Notes: a model not told the origin generated them from the letters alone. DNA of 64,000 nt from Ochotona curzoniae (GCF_017591425.1 NW_024467104.1:62001-126000); one strand, 5' to 3'; positions 35,440 through 47,192 are shown, counted from the stretch's first letter. A program made the numbers and translations.

Positions 35440-36545
35440 TTTTTTTTAACCTGTTCATTATCGGTAGACAATTAAATTGATTCCTATCATTCTTCTTGGG
35501 AATAATGTGGCAATGACATAGGATTGAAGGTATATCGTCAAGATACTTATTTTACTTCCTTAGAGAACACACTAAAAAGTAGAATTGTTGGATTATAAGG
35601 TAATCAATTTTAATGTTTTCAGGAATATTTATGTTATTTTGCTTAAGTGAAGTTTATACAGGTTTAAATTTCCACCAACAGTATGCAGTGATTCCCCCTT
35701 TTCCCACATCCTCCCTAATGCTTATTACATAACATATTTTATATATATATATATATGATGGGTCCAGTGCGGTGGCCTAGTGGCTAAAGTCCTCACCTTG
35801 AATGCACCAGGATCCCATATGGGCACTGATTCTAATCCTGGTAGCCCCGCTTCCCATCCAGCTCCTTGCTTGTGGCCTAGGAAAGCAGTCAAAGATGGCC
35901 CAGATCCTTGGGACCCTGTACCTGCGTGGGAGATCCAGAAGAGAATCTGGGCTCCTGGCTTTGGCTGAGCCATTGTGGCCACTTTGGGAGTGAATTATCG
36001 GTTGGAAGATCTTCCTCTCTGTCTCTCCTACTCTGTATATCTGCCTTTCCAATAAAAATAACTTTTTTAAAAAAAAGAATATATGTAATGTGTGTGCATG
36101 TGTGTGTGGTGTGGCCGTTTCAACAGGTGCAAGGTGAGATTTCTTTGATTTGTGTTTCCATGATGACTGGCTCTGCTCAGCTTTTTCATATGCCTGGTGG
36201 ACATATGTGTGTTTGCCTCTGAGAGATGCATGTTTCCATCCTGTGTTGCTTTTGGCTATTGAGTTGTATGAATCCTTTTTCATGTTTTCGATTGCTAGCA
36301 ACCTATCAGCTATGTGATTGTAACTCTTTCCCCCAATTCCATTGGTTGCTTTTTCACTGCTGTATATTTTTCTTGTGGTGCAAAAGCTTTTACTTTGTGG
36401 CAATGCCATGTCTTTTTTTCTGGTTTTTGTGTTAAATGACATTGGCCAGACATTTGTAAGAAGTAATTTCCTTATATTTCCTTTCACAACAGTACTTTTA
36501 TTGCTTCACATCTTACATTAAGGTCTTAAAATGATTTTGGTATGA
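35440..36545 (-). mobile_element. Decayed L1 ORF2 3' part, minus strand
   Basis: Complement of L1 ORF2 3' sequence on both sides of a SINE: 35445-35750 (CATTATCGGTAGACAATTAAATTG, CCACCAACAGTATGC) and 36080-36545 (AACAGGTGCAAGGTGAG, GTGGTGCAAAAGCTTTTA). Confidence 0.7.
35760..36077 (+). mobile_element. C-type SINE, well preserved, plus strand
   Basis: GGTCCAGTGCGGTGGCCTAGTGG with an intact A-box region, GATTCTAATCC B box, CAGGATCCCATATGGG, TCTTCCTCTCTGTCTCTCC and CCTTTCCAATAAAAATAAC tail. Inserted in the L1 next to an (AT)n run. Confidence 0.93.
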
Positions 36546-36559
36546 AAAGAATGTACTTT

Positions 36560-37690
36560 CAAATAATAAAAAATGTAAATGCCAAATATAGGATCAACAT
36601 GACACTGTGAAGGGAGAAGTCAAACATGTTTCCTCAAGAATATATACAAAGTTTGTACACAAGCATCACTCATACACATTATATTTTTGTTACCACAAAT
36701 CAGGGAAAGCACAAGAATGGCAATCATATTAGTGGTTCCGTGGCAGAAAGTAATACATGAACAATGCCTGAGAAGGTAGATCCTTAGTCAATTGGAAATT
36801 AATTCTCAAATCTTCTGTGAAAGAGTCACATAAAATTAGACAACCCATGTTTTTGGTTTTTTAAAGGTTATTTCAATTTTCGTTGATTGATTTCTTAGTA
36901 TGGGCTTACTTAATCTTCAAAATAATGACTTACATTAATCTCATTTTTAAGGTGATTAAATTGTGGCTGCGAAAATTTATTTTGAAGTAAACAAAACATT
37001 TGTGGCTCAGATTAGATACCTGTGTACACTCACTTAGTCTGCTTTCTGATGAGCTGCCTTTGCTTAGTTGGCATTTTTACATGTTTCATGAATTTTTCCC
37101 ATTAGGGCTCAAGAAATTTAAAGATAACTGAGAGTGACAACGAAAGCTTATAGTCACATTGGAGACACCTTTGGAAATGTACACCTGCTTGCATTTAGTT
37201 TGAAACAACTTGTTAGGTTTATTTTCTGTGCTGAAATATTAGACTGTTTTCTATTAAAATGTCCCACTATTGCATGTTGATAAAGAATCAGGGTAGGATT
37301 ACCGATGTATCATGAAGGCTCACTCAGGCCCACAGTCCACTGAGTGAGGAAAGCACAGCTTAGTTCCCATTTTCATGAGGCCTCAATCAAGTGTCTCAGT
37401 TGGACCTTGGATGATATCTCTTGGTTTCAAATTTTTTTTTTATTGTTGTTAACATTGTATTTTGGTTTCAAATTTTATATCATTTCCTTAGGAAAATCTT
37501 CCTTGAACAACCCACTTTCGTGCCAGTTTAAACTGTAGAGTTATTACAAAGGCATATAGATGCAGTTACCTAAAAATATTCTGGCTCTAAAATTCTTAAA
37601 GTATTTGCAATATCATAAAGCTCTTTATGAAAATTATTTTTCTCTTACAAAATGTTTTGCTCTTTCATCAGGAGCTAGCCAACTGATAAT
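36560..37690. other. No gene recognised
   Basis: Mostly unique AT-rich DNA. A weak MIR-like stretch may lie at 36895-36990 (TACTTAATCTTCAAAATAATG), not strong enough to call. Confidence 0.45.
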
Positions 37691-37697
37691 TTTTTTG

Positions 37698-37985
37698 AAA
37701 AGGTTTATTTATTTTTGTTGGAAAATCAGATAAAAAGAGAGGAGGAGAAACAAAGAGAAAGAGCTTCTGTTTGATGACTCACTTCCCAAGCGACCACAGT
37801 GGCTTGAGCTAAGCTGACCCGAAGCCAGGTCTCCCATGTGGGTGCAGGATCTCAAGGATTTGGGCTATCTTCAATTGCTTTTTCAGGACACAAGCAGGGA
37901 GTTGGATGGCAAGTGGGGCTGCTGGGATTAGAACCACCATCCATATGGGATCCCAGCACATGCCACTAGTCTACCATGCTGGGGC
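37698..37985 (-). mobile_element. C-type SINE, minus strand
   Basis: TTTTTGTTGGAAAATCAGATAAAAAG, GACTCACTTCCCAAGCGACC, GGTGCAGGATCTCAAGG, CATATGGGATCCCAGC and ATGCTGGGGCCC. There is a deletion near the GAAGCCAGG word. Confidence 0.88.
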
Positions 37986-38684
37986 CCTGATAATGTTTTA
38001 ATTTATTTGACTTGCATTTCCTTATTCCTTGTGATAAAAGTTCAATATACCTTTACCTGTTTTAGCTAAATAAGAAAACAATTAATCAGTAGACATATAG
38101 CAGTAGGAGCTAGTGTTGAGCTGACATTTTGGCCCAAAGTCCTCAAATTAATTGCTCTTCCCTTGAGGAACTAGTTCGGAGAATGTTACCCACTTGTATA
38201 AAATGAGTGTTTCGATGGTCACAACTAAGGGAGCTGAGTAAACAGGATCTGAGGATTTCTGGACTGGGATACTCCCTAAAGTAGTGGTTTTCCCTAACAT
38301 ATGCTGAGGGTGGACATGAGTCTGCACTGAAATTCTGACCCAAGAAAGCCTTCACCTTTCTGACCAAATATGTGGCTGTGTTTTGAGTATTGATGATATA
38401 AAGATGCTTGGAAGAGTTGCTTTCAGGTTATTTTCTATCCGGGCACCTTCTGTTAGCAGCTCCTGCTTGGGCATTAGCTTTGCTTTTCAACTTTACAAAC
38501 GGCTACCCGGGTCTTATCATACCAAGGCTGTCAGGCCACACTCTACATAAAAATTCTCTAGACTTGGGCAAAGAGAAATTCCATTTAAACAAAGAAAATG
38601 GGTCTTCTGGTTTAGGATATCTTATTCTGTGGTTAAGTTCAGACCAAGTTTAGAAGCCTTAGACACACAAGCTTTGGTTAGCAG

Positions 38685-38748
38685 GAGAAGCATAATTTTG
38701 TTCTTGATTTTTTTCACTGGCTTATCTTTCCCACAAGCATTACTTTTT
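38685..38748. repeat. Left copy of a 64-bp direct repeat flanking an L1
   Basis: Identical over 64 bases to 41110-41173 (it starts GAGAAGCATAATTTTG and ends CATTACTTTTT). The spacing and position exactly bracket the L1 insertion, so I read it as a target-site duplication. Confidence 0.85.
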
Positions 38749-38804
38749 TTTTTTTTTTTTTTTATTGTTGCTTACACTGTATTATGTAGTACAGTTTTAT
38801 AGGC

Positions 38805-38850
38805 GCTGGGGATTCCCCCCACCCCTCCCCATACCCCTCCCCCCATGGTG
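38805..38850 (-). other. G-rich tract of the L1 3' UTR, G-quadruplex-like
   Basis: The sense (minus) strand carries GGGGGGAGGGGTATGGGG and then GGGGTGGGGGG, five G runs of four or more within about 35 bases. G-rich polypurine tracts are a known feature of mammalian L1 3' UTRs. Confidence 0.75.
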
Positions 38851-39205
38851 GATTCCTCCACCTTGTTGCATAACCATAGTTCAAGTTCAGTTGAGATTCA
38901 TTGCTTGAAAACACATGCACATGCCTAGCATAAAGTTCAGCGTCTTATTGTCCAGATAAGTTCAGTGGCCTCCTGGGGAGACCTTCTATGGTCTGAAGAT
39001 AGGTCTAACAGAGTAAAGATCCGGTCGGTTAAAAGCCCCAACAAGGCCTCAGTTTCAATATACAACATTATGGAATTAATTGACATAGTAATGGGTAAAC
39101 AATATGTTAAGAATAATGCGAGTTCCATTCTTCGAAACATCTGGGTTGAGACAGTATCGATGACAGGTTCAAAAAATAACAAACAACCAAACAAAAAATT
39201 ACAGG

Positions 39206-41106
39206 TTAAATCAAGGCAAACATGTGGTATCTAATCTTTTGGGATTCGCTCATTTCCCTTAGCATTATAGTTTCCAGATGTGCCCATTTAGCCACAAAGA
39301 ACTGCATTTTGTTTTTTTTAATAGCTGAGTAGTATTCCATGGAGTAGATGAACCAAAGCTTTCTTATCCAATCTTCTGCTGATGGGCATTTCGGTTGCTT
39401 CCATGTTTTTGCAATTACTGATTGTGCTGCAATGAACATAGGGATGCATGTTGGTTTGTCGTAAAACAGGTGTTTTGGATATATTCCTAGGAGTGCTATT
39501 GCTGGGTCATATGGCATGCAGATTCCGAGTTGTTTGAGTGTTCTCCAGACTGATTTCCATAAAGGCTGTACCAATTTGCAGCTCCACCAGCAGTGGAGTA
39601 GGGTTCCCTTTTCCCCGCATCCTCGCCAGCAAGCGTCGTTGGTGTTCTTGTTTATGTGGGCCAATCTTACTGGTGTTAGGTGGTACCTCATCGATGTTTT
39701 AATTTGGATTTCCCTTATTGCTAGGGAGCTGGAACATTTTTTCATATGTTTGTTTGCCATTTGGACTTGTTCCTTTGTGAAATGTTTGCCCATTTCCCGT
39801 GCCCATTTCTTGAGTGGCTTGTTCGTTTTGGTTTTTTGGTTGTTTTGAAGTTCTTTGTATATCCTGGAAATTAGCCCCCTATCGCCTATATCGTGTGCAA
39901 AGATCTTCTCCCACTCTGTGGGTTGCTTTTTTACTTTGTTGATTGTTTCCCTTGCTGTACAGAAGCTTCTTAGTTTGATGAGGTCCCATTTGTTTATTCT
40001 GTTCTCAACTGCTATTGCTTTTGGTGTCCTTCTTAGAAAGTCGGAACCTACTCCTAGGTCTTGCAGTGTATTTCCTACATTTTCTTGCAAGAGTTTGAAG
40101 GTTTCTGGATGTAGGTTTAGGTCTTTTATCCATGTAGATTGGATCTTGGTGTATGGTGATAGATGTGGGTCTATCCTTTTGTTTCTACAGGCTATCAGCC
40201 AGTTGTCCCAACAACATTTACTAAAGAGGCCTTCCCACTTGCTTGAGCTATCATTGGTCTTTTTGTCAAAGATTAATTGGCTGTATTTGTGTGGGTTCCC
40301 TTTTGGTGCTTCTATTCTATTCCATTGATCTTCCTTTCTGTCTTTGTGCCAGTACCAGGCTGTTTTGATAACCACTGCTCTATAGTATGTCCAAAGGTCC
40401 GGGATTGTGATTCCCCCTGCTAACCTCTTATTTTTCAGGATGGTTCTAGCTATTCGTGGTTTTTTGTGTTTCCAGATGAACTTTTGAATCATTGTATCCA
40501 GTTCCGTGAAGAATGTTTTGGGCAATTTGATTGGAATTGCGTTGAAAATGTATATTGCTCGTGGTAGTATAGACATTTTAATGATATTGATTTTGCCTAT
40601 CCAGGAGCACGGGATGTTATTCCATCTTTTGAGGTCTTGTTCAATTTCCTTTTTAAATAGTTTGTAGTTTTCTTCGAATAGGTCTCCTACGCTTTTGGTT
40701 AGATTTATTCCCAAATACTTCATACTTCTCTCTGCTATTTTGAATGGTATCCTGTTGGTTAGATCTTCTTCCATCTTGGTGTTATTTGCGTACACTATGG
40801 CTGTTGATTTTCGTTCGTTAATTTTGTACCCTGCCACTCTGCCAAACTCTCGTATAAGTTCTAGCAGTTTCTGTATTGAGTCTCCTGGTTTTTCTATGTA
40901 TAGGATTATGTCATCTGCATATAGTGAAAGCTTGACTTCTTCGTTTCCTATACGTATGCCTTTAATTTCTTTTTCTTGTCTTATGGCCTCTGCAAGTACC
41001 TCTAGGACTATGTTGAATAGCAGTGGTGATAGCGGGCACCCTTGTCTTGTTCCAGATCTCAGTGGGAAGGGTTCTAGCTTTTCTCCATTCAGTATGATAC
41101 TGGCAT
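39206..41106 (-). CDS. L1 ORF2 protein, C-terminal fragment (retrotransposon, not a host gene)
   Basis: The frame is open from the truncation to a stop at 39206. Its listed start near 40837 is only a GTG inside the frame; the true frame continues upstream through [12 protein letters not shown] and the catalytic YADD motif encoded at 40921-40910. After the polymerase fingers and palm come the thumb region, the segment [18 protein letters not shown], and the C-terminal cysteine motif ([16 protein letters not shown]), ending YHMFALI. Human and mouse ORF2p run about 1,280 residues, so roughly half is present. There is no own promoter or start codon, so no functional product is expected. Confidence 0.9.
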
Positions 41107-41109
41107 ACT

Positions 41110-41173
41110 GAGAAGCATAATTTTGTTCTTGATTTTTTTCACTGGCTTATCTTTCCCACAAGCATTACTTTTT
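41110..41173. repeat. Right copy of the 64-bp direct repeat flanking the L1
   Basis: Exact counterpart of 38685-38748 at an offset of 2,425 bases. Confidence 0.85.
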
Positions 41174-42835
41174 AAAAATATGGTAAATTTAGATTAAATT
41201 CACATTTTTGTTACTAAAGCTATACAAGTCTTGAAGAAAAATTTAAGTCTATTTTAAATGCTGTTGTGTCTACAAAGAGTCAGCTGGAAAAGTATAACCT
41301 TCAAAAATAGATATTTTTTTCATTACCGATCTGAAGGTAAGAACAATTTATGACATTGTTTTGTATTTTACTCTGATGTCAATTCAAAGGGCCGTGAGAA
41401 GCTTGCATGTTGAATAAAATTTGGGGTTTCACGTGCAACATGTGTTTGAAATATTGTGACTCATTTCCTTAAAAAAGGTCTCCCTTAGGTGACTTCTTAC
41501 TTTCTCCATTTTGGCTTCACTTTTTGTCTCTCCTTGCATTGTCTCACCTTTTTTGCCTTCATCCAGTTTCATCTCATTCCCTCTCTTCTGAACTCTTCTC
41601 TTTTCTTACTTATTTTCACATTGCAAAAACCTTTCTTGTATTTTCTAAACATTTTGTAATTTCTACCATTGGCTAGCACAAGAGATACAAAAACGAATCT
41701 GCAAAGCCTTTGCGTGAGTCATGAATTGGTTTAACAGCCTCAGAAATCCTCCACACTCGGTCATGTTAGGCAAATTTGGAAACACTGAAATTTATAGGTG
41801 TTGGAATGGTGTTAAGCAAATACATTATAGGAATAAACAATAATTCCAACAAAAAGAAAGCAAAATAAACAATAATGAACTATTTACACTAAGGATAATC
41901 CTATTCTCTTTCTGAAAAAAAAATCATCCTTTATTTTTGACTGTTTTCATTTGTTATGTTCTCTTAGCTTAAGTTTTCAAATTCTTTGCCGCTTTTTGAT
42001 GTTTAGATACAATTTAAAATTCTGTTTGGTGAGTTTTCTTTACATCTGTAAAGTCATCTTAAAAACAATATAAGTTAGGAATGATTTTAATCCTTCACAT
42101 CAGTCTTAAGTACAGTAGCTTTGTTTCTCCTTTAACAGATACAAAGGTGGAACCACAAAGGAATAACAACATGGTTTTATATAAGCAGTCTTGGAAGATT
42201 CATAGAAAATGCTGTCTTTACAAATCACGCGTGATGTTTGCATTTTTTGCTCCAACATAAATTCATCTTGTAGTTCCATTTCTTCCATGAACTTTTTGAA
42301 CTGCATTTATACTTTTCTCTCTCTCAGTAAATGCTTTCTGTGTATTAACATTTTGTCTAACACAGGCTATAGAAATATAAACAAGCCTGTATTTGTAATA
42401 AAGCAAGAATTTTGCTTTCAAAGACCTCCTGTATAGACCGCAAAGACCTGAGCATGAGAGCATGCTGCGAGAGCTGCAGTGGAGATTGCGAGGAGATGCT
42501 AGCGAGGTTTACAGCATTGCGGAAGCTGAGAAGTTTCCAGGCAAAGTAGCAAAGGCATGACTCTGGAAAGAATCTTTGCATGTCTTTGAATTTTTTGTGT
42601 GACCTGAAGCTATCAGAACAATTCCAAGTTTTCTTTGAAGTATTACTATGCTCTTAAATCTGTATAAGTAAAACACATAAAATTAGTCATCTTATATAGA
42701 TAAAAATTTTAAAAGAATATGGAATTACGCATATCTTTAGTTTTCTGAATACGTTGTATATGTGGTCACAGGATATATTGACTTTTGAAATGTAACGCAT
42801 ATTATTTTTCTTTTGATAAGAAATTATACTTTTTA
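41174..42835. other. No gene recognised; 5' flank of OR-4
   Basis: Mostly unique. A donor-like GAAGGTAAGA at 41333-41342 and an EBF-like TCCCTTAGGTGA at 41482-41493 exist, but order and spacing do not make a convincing first exon for OR-4. Confidence 0.4.
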
Positions 42836-42837
42836 TT

Positions 42838-43085
42838 GTAGAAAAATTCACAATAGCTGAGACAAGGAATCAATACAGATGTCCATCAACCAATGACTGG
42901 ATACAGAAAATATGCCACATATGCACTATCCATACTACTCATCCATGGAAAGAATGAAATCCTATCTTTTACAGCAACGTGGATGCAAGTGGAACCTTAA
43001 TGCATAGTGAAATAAGCCAATCCCCCCAAAAACAAATATCATATGTTTAATTTGTGGCAGAGAACAAAAAATGCGATGTATTTGA
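42838..43085 (+). mobile_element. Decayed L1 ORF2 extreme 3' end, plus strand
   Basis: TCACAATAGCTGAGACAAGGAATC, GATGTCCATCAACCAATGACTGG and GCAACGTGGATGCAAGTGG are standard L1 ORF2 3' landmarks; the copy ends about 460 bp before the OR-4 ATG. Confidence 0.8.
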
Positions 43086-43157
43086 GCAAAACTGGCACTT
43101 TGAAAATTGATTATTGAGAAAGAATGCTTTTTTATTTGCTATTTGTTGACTGTTTTT

Positions 43158-43184
43158 AAAATTATTATTATTATTATTATTATT
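43158..43184 (+). repeat. (ATT)n microsatellite
   Basis: About nine ATT units in the upstream flank of OR-4. Confidence 0.95.
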
Positions 43185-43484
43185 TTACCAAATGGAGTGT
43201 TAAGCCTTTGATTGTCAACTGAACTGAAAGCATGCTATAGGATAGGAAGTATTATTATACATGAAATTGGTTCACATTAAATAGAGTAAATAATTCACAA
43301 TATTAAGAATATTTGCAACTCAATGATTGAAGAAAGAAAAATTCAAGAAATTATGAAGAAAAATACTATCTATGTTGTCCCTGTAGAATACAAAGACAAA
43401 ACTGCTATCTTGCACTTGTTTGACTTCCTATAAGGCTATAAAAATATAAGTGTGGAATTATTTCTGTACAAAGTGAAAATCTTA

Positions 43485-43504
43485 TTGCTGTGATTGTGTT
43501 TCAG
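43485..43504 (+). other. Putative 3' splice acceptor of the OR-4 coding exon
   Basis: TTGCTGTGATTGTGTTTCAG ends at 43504, 38 bases before the ATG at 43543. The exon so defined contains the GTG codons at 43516 and nearby only as 5' UTR, which supports the ATG start. Use is inferred from OR gene layout. Confidence 0.5.
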
Positions 43505-43542
43505 AATAGTCCCAAGTGACCTGCACTGAAGTGACGGTGACA

Positions 43543-44445
43543 ATGTACAATGTATCTGAATTCATCCTTCTGGGGCTCACCCAAAATACAGAGCTTCAGA
43601 AACTGTCATTTGTTGTATTCCTAATTGTCTACCTGGTCACCCTGGCAGGCAATCTACTCATTATGATTACCATCTGCAGCAGCAGGGCCCTGAGAACTCC
43701 CATGTACTTCTTTCTGGCTTACTTATCACTTATAGATGGCTGCTGTTCTTCATCCATGACCCCAAAGATGCTGGCTGACACTCTTGCTGAGAGAAAAACC
43801 ATCTCCTTTCAAGGATGCCTGACTCAGGTCTTCGCTGAACACCTGTTTGGTGCTGCTGAGATTATCCTTCTCACGGTGATGGCCTATGACCGCTATGTAG
43901 CCATCTGTAAGCCCTTGCACTACGTGACTATCATGAACCAACAGGTGTGTAGCCTCCTGGTGGTAGTGGCCTGGGCTGGAGGTTTTATCCATGCCACCAT
44001 TCAGATTCTGTTCACAGTCTGGCTGCCCTTCTGTGGTCCCAATATCATAGATCACTTCATGTGTGACTTGAACCCTTTGTTGAAACTCGTGTGCATGGAC
44101 ACTCACACACTTGGTCTCTTTGTTGCTGCCAACAGTGGGTTCATTTGCCTGTTGAACTTTCTCCTCTTAATGGTGTCTTACATGGTCATCTTACATTCCG
44201 TGAAATCCCATAGTTCGGAAGGAAGACGCAAAGCCCTCTCCACCTGTGTCTCTCACATCACAGTGGTTGTGTTATTTTTTGTTCCCTGCGTATTTGTGTA
44301 TCTGCGTCCAGTGGCCACCTTCTCCATCGATAAAGCTGTGGCTGTGTTTTATACCATGATAACTCCTATGTTAAACCCTTTAATCTATACCCTCAGAAAT
44401 GCAGAGGTGAAAAATGCTATGAAGCAGCTATGGGCCAAAAGTTGA
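43543..44445 (+). CDS. OR4C: Olfactory receptor OR-4, subfamily 4C (OR4C5-like), intact
   Basis: A complete class II odorant receptor of 300 residues when started at the first in-frame ATG (43543, [10 protein letters not shown]). The open frame runs upstream to 43516, but that codon is GTG, which is not a credible mammalian start, so the longer 309-residue reading should not be used. An NVS glycosylation site lies at residues 3-5, GN in TM1, [12 protein letters not shown] at the TM2 border, Cys92, [10 protein letters not shown] at 113-122, KALSTCVSH in TM6 and PMLNPLIY in TM7. The tail VKNAMKQLW and the IDGCCSSSM segment recall human OR4C5, though 4C members are hard to separate by eye. The N-terminus is a few residues shorter than in its neighbours. 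A good splice acceptor lies 39 bases upstream of the ATG. Ligand unknown. Confidence 0.93.
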   Translation: MYNVSEFILLGLTQNTELQKLSFVVFLIVYLVTLAGNLLIMITICSSRALRTPMYFFLAYLSLIDGCCSSSMTPKMLADTLAERKTISFQGCLTQVFAEHLFGAAEIILLTVMAYDRYVAICKPLHYVTIMNQQVCSLLVVVAWAGGFIHATIQILFTVWLPFCGPNIIDHFMCDLNPLLKLVCMDTHTLGLFVAANSGFICLLNFLLLMVSYMVILHSVKSHSSEGRRKALSTCVSHITVVVLFFVPCVFVYLRPVATFSIDKAVAVFYTMITPMLNPLIYTLRNAEVKNAMKQLWAKS

Positions 44446-45578
44446 CTTCAATGAAGAAGTTATTTTAAACTGTGAAAACACCTAATCCTTCAAATGGTGA
44501 AGAGCACATAATACAGTGACTAAGATTACAGGCTAAGAAAACAGTACATGACAAAGCATGCTTTCATTGTAGTACAAGTCCTGTGAGGAGAGACTTGGGC
44601 ACTACACCATTCGTCATTTAAGAAATCCATTAAGACTTATTGTTCCTCGGGTCCCTAAGCTTTGGTGTGTTATAAGAATCTTTGAGATGGACATTCCCAG
44701 GACAGAGTCCAAAAAATATGAAGCAGGACTGTTTTGCATTGGCCTATCTGCATTTTAAACAAATGATCTGGATGTTTCTAAGCAGATGGCATTTACATAC
44801 AATCTGAGTAATTATATAGCATAGATTATGCTTGATTCTTGGCCTATGCATGATCCTCTACTAAGAAAATATCTTTCAAAAAATATTTATTAAGAGAATC
44901 TCATATTCTAAACTTTGCATCCATCGGACAATGCAAATCACTGCTTTGGCAATTATATCTCACAGATGATAAATCTTGTTAAAGCTGTTACTAGGTATGT
45001 AGTCTTTACTTGTTTTTTTCCTGTATGCATCTGGCTTGATTCTTTTTCTCTGTACAGCCAGAGGGAAACATTTAGCATATAATGTAGGTACATTTTTGGA
45101 TTAAAACTGGTTGCTTTCTAATCTTTACCTGATCGTTCATATTGAGAACCTTGTTTTAAGGATTTTTCCAGGAGAAAATATTGAGTGTACATTTTGGTGC
45201 TATGCTTGGATAGGATTTAGTGTATTACCATGGTTAAAAGCATAGTTTCAAAGTAAAATAATCCAAAGGCCTAAACCTGGTTTTGTCATATATAGTATGA
45301 ACTTTGGTAAATTATACCTTGAGATTGAGTAAAATAGTAATAATGTATGTTTTTTCAGGATCAAATGCAAAGGTTTTGTAAAAGTCATACTACCACTGAA
45401 TATTCAACAGCTATTAGTTGTTAAGAATATTCTTGCCAAGGGATTTTTTAAAATAATTATTATGATTGGTCCCTTGTTAGCCTAGTTCTCTTTTCCACTT
45501 TGAAAGAAACATTTTTTCTCCATTTTTGTAGAGCTGAATAATACTCTGAGCTATCCTGTGGTAAATTTGTGGGCTGGA
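44446..45578. other. No gene recognised; 3' flank of OR-4
   Basis: AT-rich unique DNA, no repeat or gene identified. Confidence 0.5.
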
Positions 45579-45604
45579 GTGGCTCCTGGCACCCTTGTCC
45601 CTCT

Positions 45605-45840
45605 GGTTTTGTCATCTCCTTGGGCCCTATGGCTCCTGGCGTTCTTGGCAGTTGCTATGCCACTCTCCCCTGGTTTTGTCATCTCCTTGGGCCCTGTGGC
45701 TCCTGGTGCCCTTTGCAGTTGCTATGTCACTCTCCCCTGGTTTTGTCATCTCCTTGGGCCCTGTGGCTCCTGGCGTTCTTGGCAGTTGCTATGTCACTCT
45801 CCCCTGGTTTTGTCATCTCCTTGGGCCCTGTGGCTCCTGG
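45605..45840 (+). repeat. 67-bp minisatellite, about 3.5 copies
   Basis: Units begin at 45605, 45672, 45739 and 45806 (GGTTTTGTCATCTCCTTGGG), differing by a few substitutions; a partial decayed unit precedes them at 45579. It is GC-richer than its surroundings. Because 67 is not a multiple of 3 and no frame of the unit contains a stop, all three forward frames are open and encode the same three peptide words in rotation. Confidence 0.95.
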
Positions 45841-46920
45841 TTTGGTGGTCGATCCACAGATGATCCTGATTATCCCTTGACAAAGCCTCTTCAAAAGATT
45901 CAGTGACAACTTCACTCTGACGCTGAGGTCAGCCTGATAGCAGACTAGAATATGAACAAACTTAGAATAAGACTTTGCTCAAAGGAGAGAGTCTGTTGCA
46001 AAGCAAAGGACAGACTCTGGCATCAGATTCTCAGGAAAGTTATTTAACCTGTTTAGTCCACATTTTCTTCAACTGCAAAAATGATAAGGAAAGCACTTGC
46101 AGCATCAGTTGCACCTGGACTGTTTCAATGAGTTAAGTTTCTTAAGTGGCTGAAACAGTACCAGGGACAAGACAAATATTACAAAACTATTTTAAAAAAC
46201 AAAAACAGTGCCAATCCAGTGTTCAGTTGGTGTTTATTTTTTCTTCTACGTTTTCTAGAACTAGCGGAATGTTCATTTTGTTTGGATCAAGACTCTCTAG
46301 ATCTTGCCTGAGTCTCTGTCTTCTTGGGTGAAAAGGCATTTCCTTGTGTGACCAACATTGTCACTAACTTTTCCTGCTGAAGCATTGGCACTATTAATTT
46401 TAGGGCTATTGAACTCTGGAAGCAGGTGCACATCAGCATCCTGGGCTGTGGAAACATGTGGGCATTGCCAGTAGAAGTAAGCCTGAATTCTGTCGTACTA
46501 GTTTATGGAACATTGCGTGCTTTTACAGTCTCTAATGATCTTATTTTAGTTTTTGTCTATAGTTACAATGAAATCGTGGTACATGGTTAGTAAGGTTATT
46601 TTATCTTAGAGGAGCCACTAAAGGCATAATATGCAGGATAGTGCTTGCCGCTCAGTGCTCATTAAATATCACTGCCTTTTGGGCCTGCTTCACCTTTTTA
46701 ATAGGGACCACTTTTTTGTCAGATGCAAAAAACAGCAAAACAAAACACCCCCCCCCAAAAAAACCCCACAAAAACCAAACCAAATCAAATCAAACAAACA
46801 AAAAACCACTTTATGATCTATATTTATTTGAAATTCCATTGGGGACTTTCTTAATCCTGACAATGTTCCTCCAAATTAATGCAGGTGGGGTAAAACAATC
46901 CACCTTAAAATTGTGAATTC
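45841..46920. other. No gene recognised
   Basis: Unique DNA with a low-complexity C/A run at 46740-46806. No gene seen. Confidence 0.5.
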
Positions 46921-46921
46921 T

Positions 46922-47192
46922 CAGGGCTGCTGTTGTGATGTACCATGTTAATACACATTTGTGATACTATCATCCCATATTGGACTGCCTGACTGCTTTG
47001 TTTCCAATTCAAATGCCTGTTAAAGTCTCCCGAAGTCAGTGGATGATGGCTTTAATACATGGGACCCTGCCATCATGTGTGAGGTCTTTGATGGAGTTCC
47101 AGGCTCCTGGCTTATGCTTGGTCCAGCACTGACTATCGTGGCCACTTGGCAAGTGAACCAGGAGATGCAGGATGCTCTCTTTCTGTGTCTCC
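46922..47192 (+). mobile_element. C-type SINE, diverged, plus strand (first of three)
   Basis: GGGCTGCTGTTGTGATGTACC, ACTATCATCCCATATTGGA, GAGTTCCAGGCTCCTGGC and GCAAGTGAACCAGGAGATGC. It runs straight into the next SINE with almost no tail. Confidence 0.7.

Larger units (their letters stand above)
38749..41109 (-). mobile_element. Young 5'-truncated L1, minus strand
   Basis: Complete 3' end of a LINE-1: poly-A tail (poly-T at 38749-38763 on the plus strand), 3' UTR (38764-39205) with a G-rich tract on the sense strand, and the intact C-terminal part of ORF2. The 5' end at 41109 is cut inside the reverse-transcriptase domain. Because the remaining frame has no stop and the flanking repeats are identical, the insertion is recent. 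It cannot be autonomous since ORF1, the endonuclease and part of the polymerase are missing. Confidence 0.93.

Noticed and set aside
39206..40837. Longest open frame in the window (543 codons) as a host gene
   Set aside because: It is the C-terminal part of L1 ORF2: YADD just upstream in the same frame, the cysteine-rich tail, a poly-A tail and flanking target-site duplications. Its first codon is an internal GTG.
41333..41493. Donor-like and EBF-like motifs as first exon and promoter of OR-4
   Set aside because: The EBF-like site lies downstream of the donor, which is the wrong order, and no paralogous copy supports either.
45558..45906. Three overlapping proline/leucine-rich open frames of about 100 codons
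   Set aside because: They are the three frames of the 67-bp minisatellite and have no independent support.
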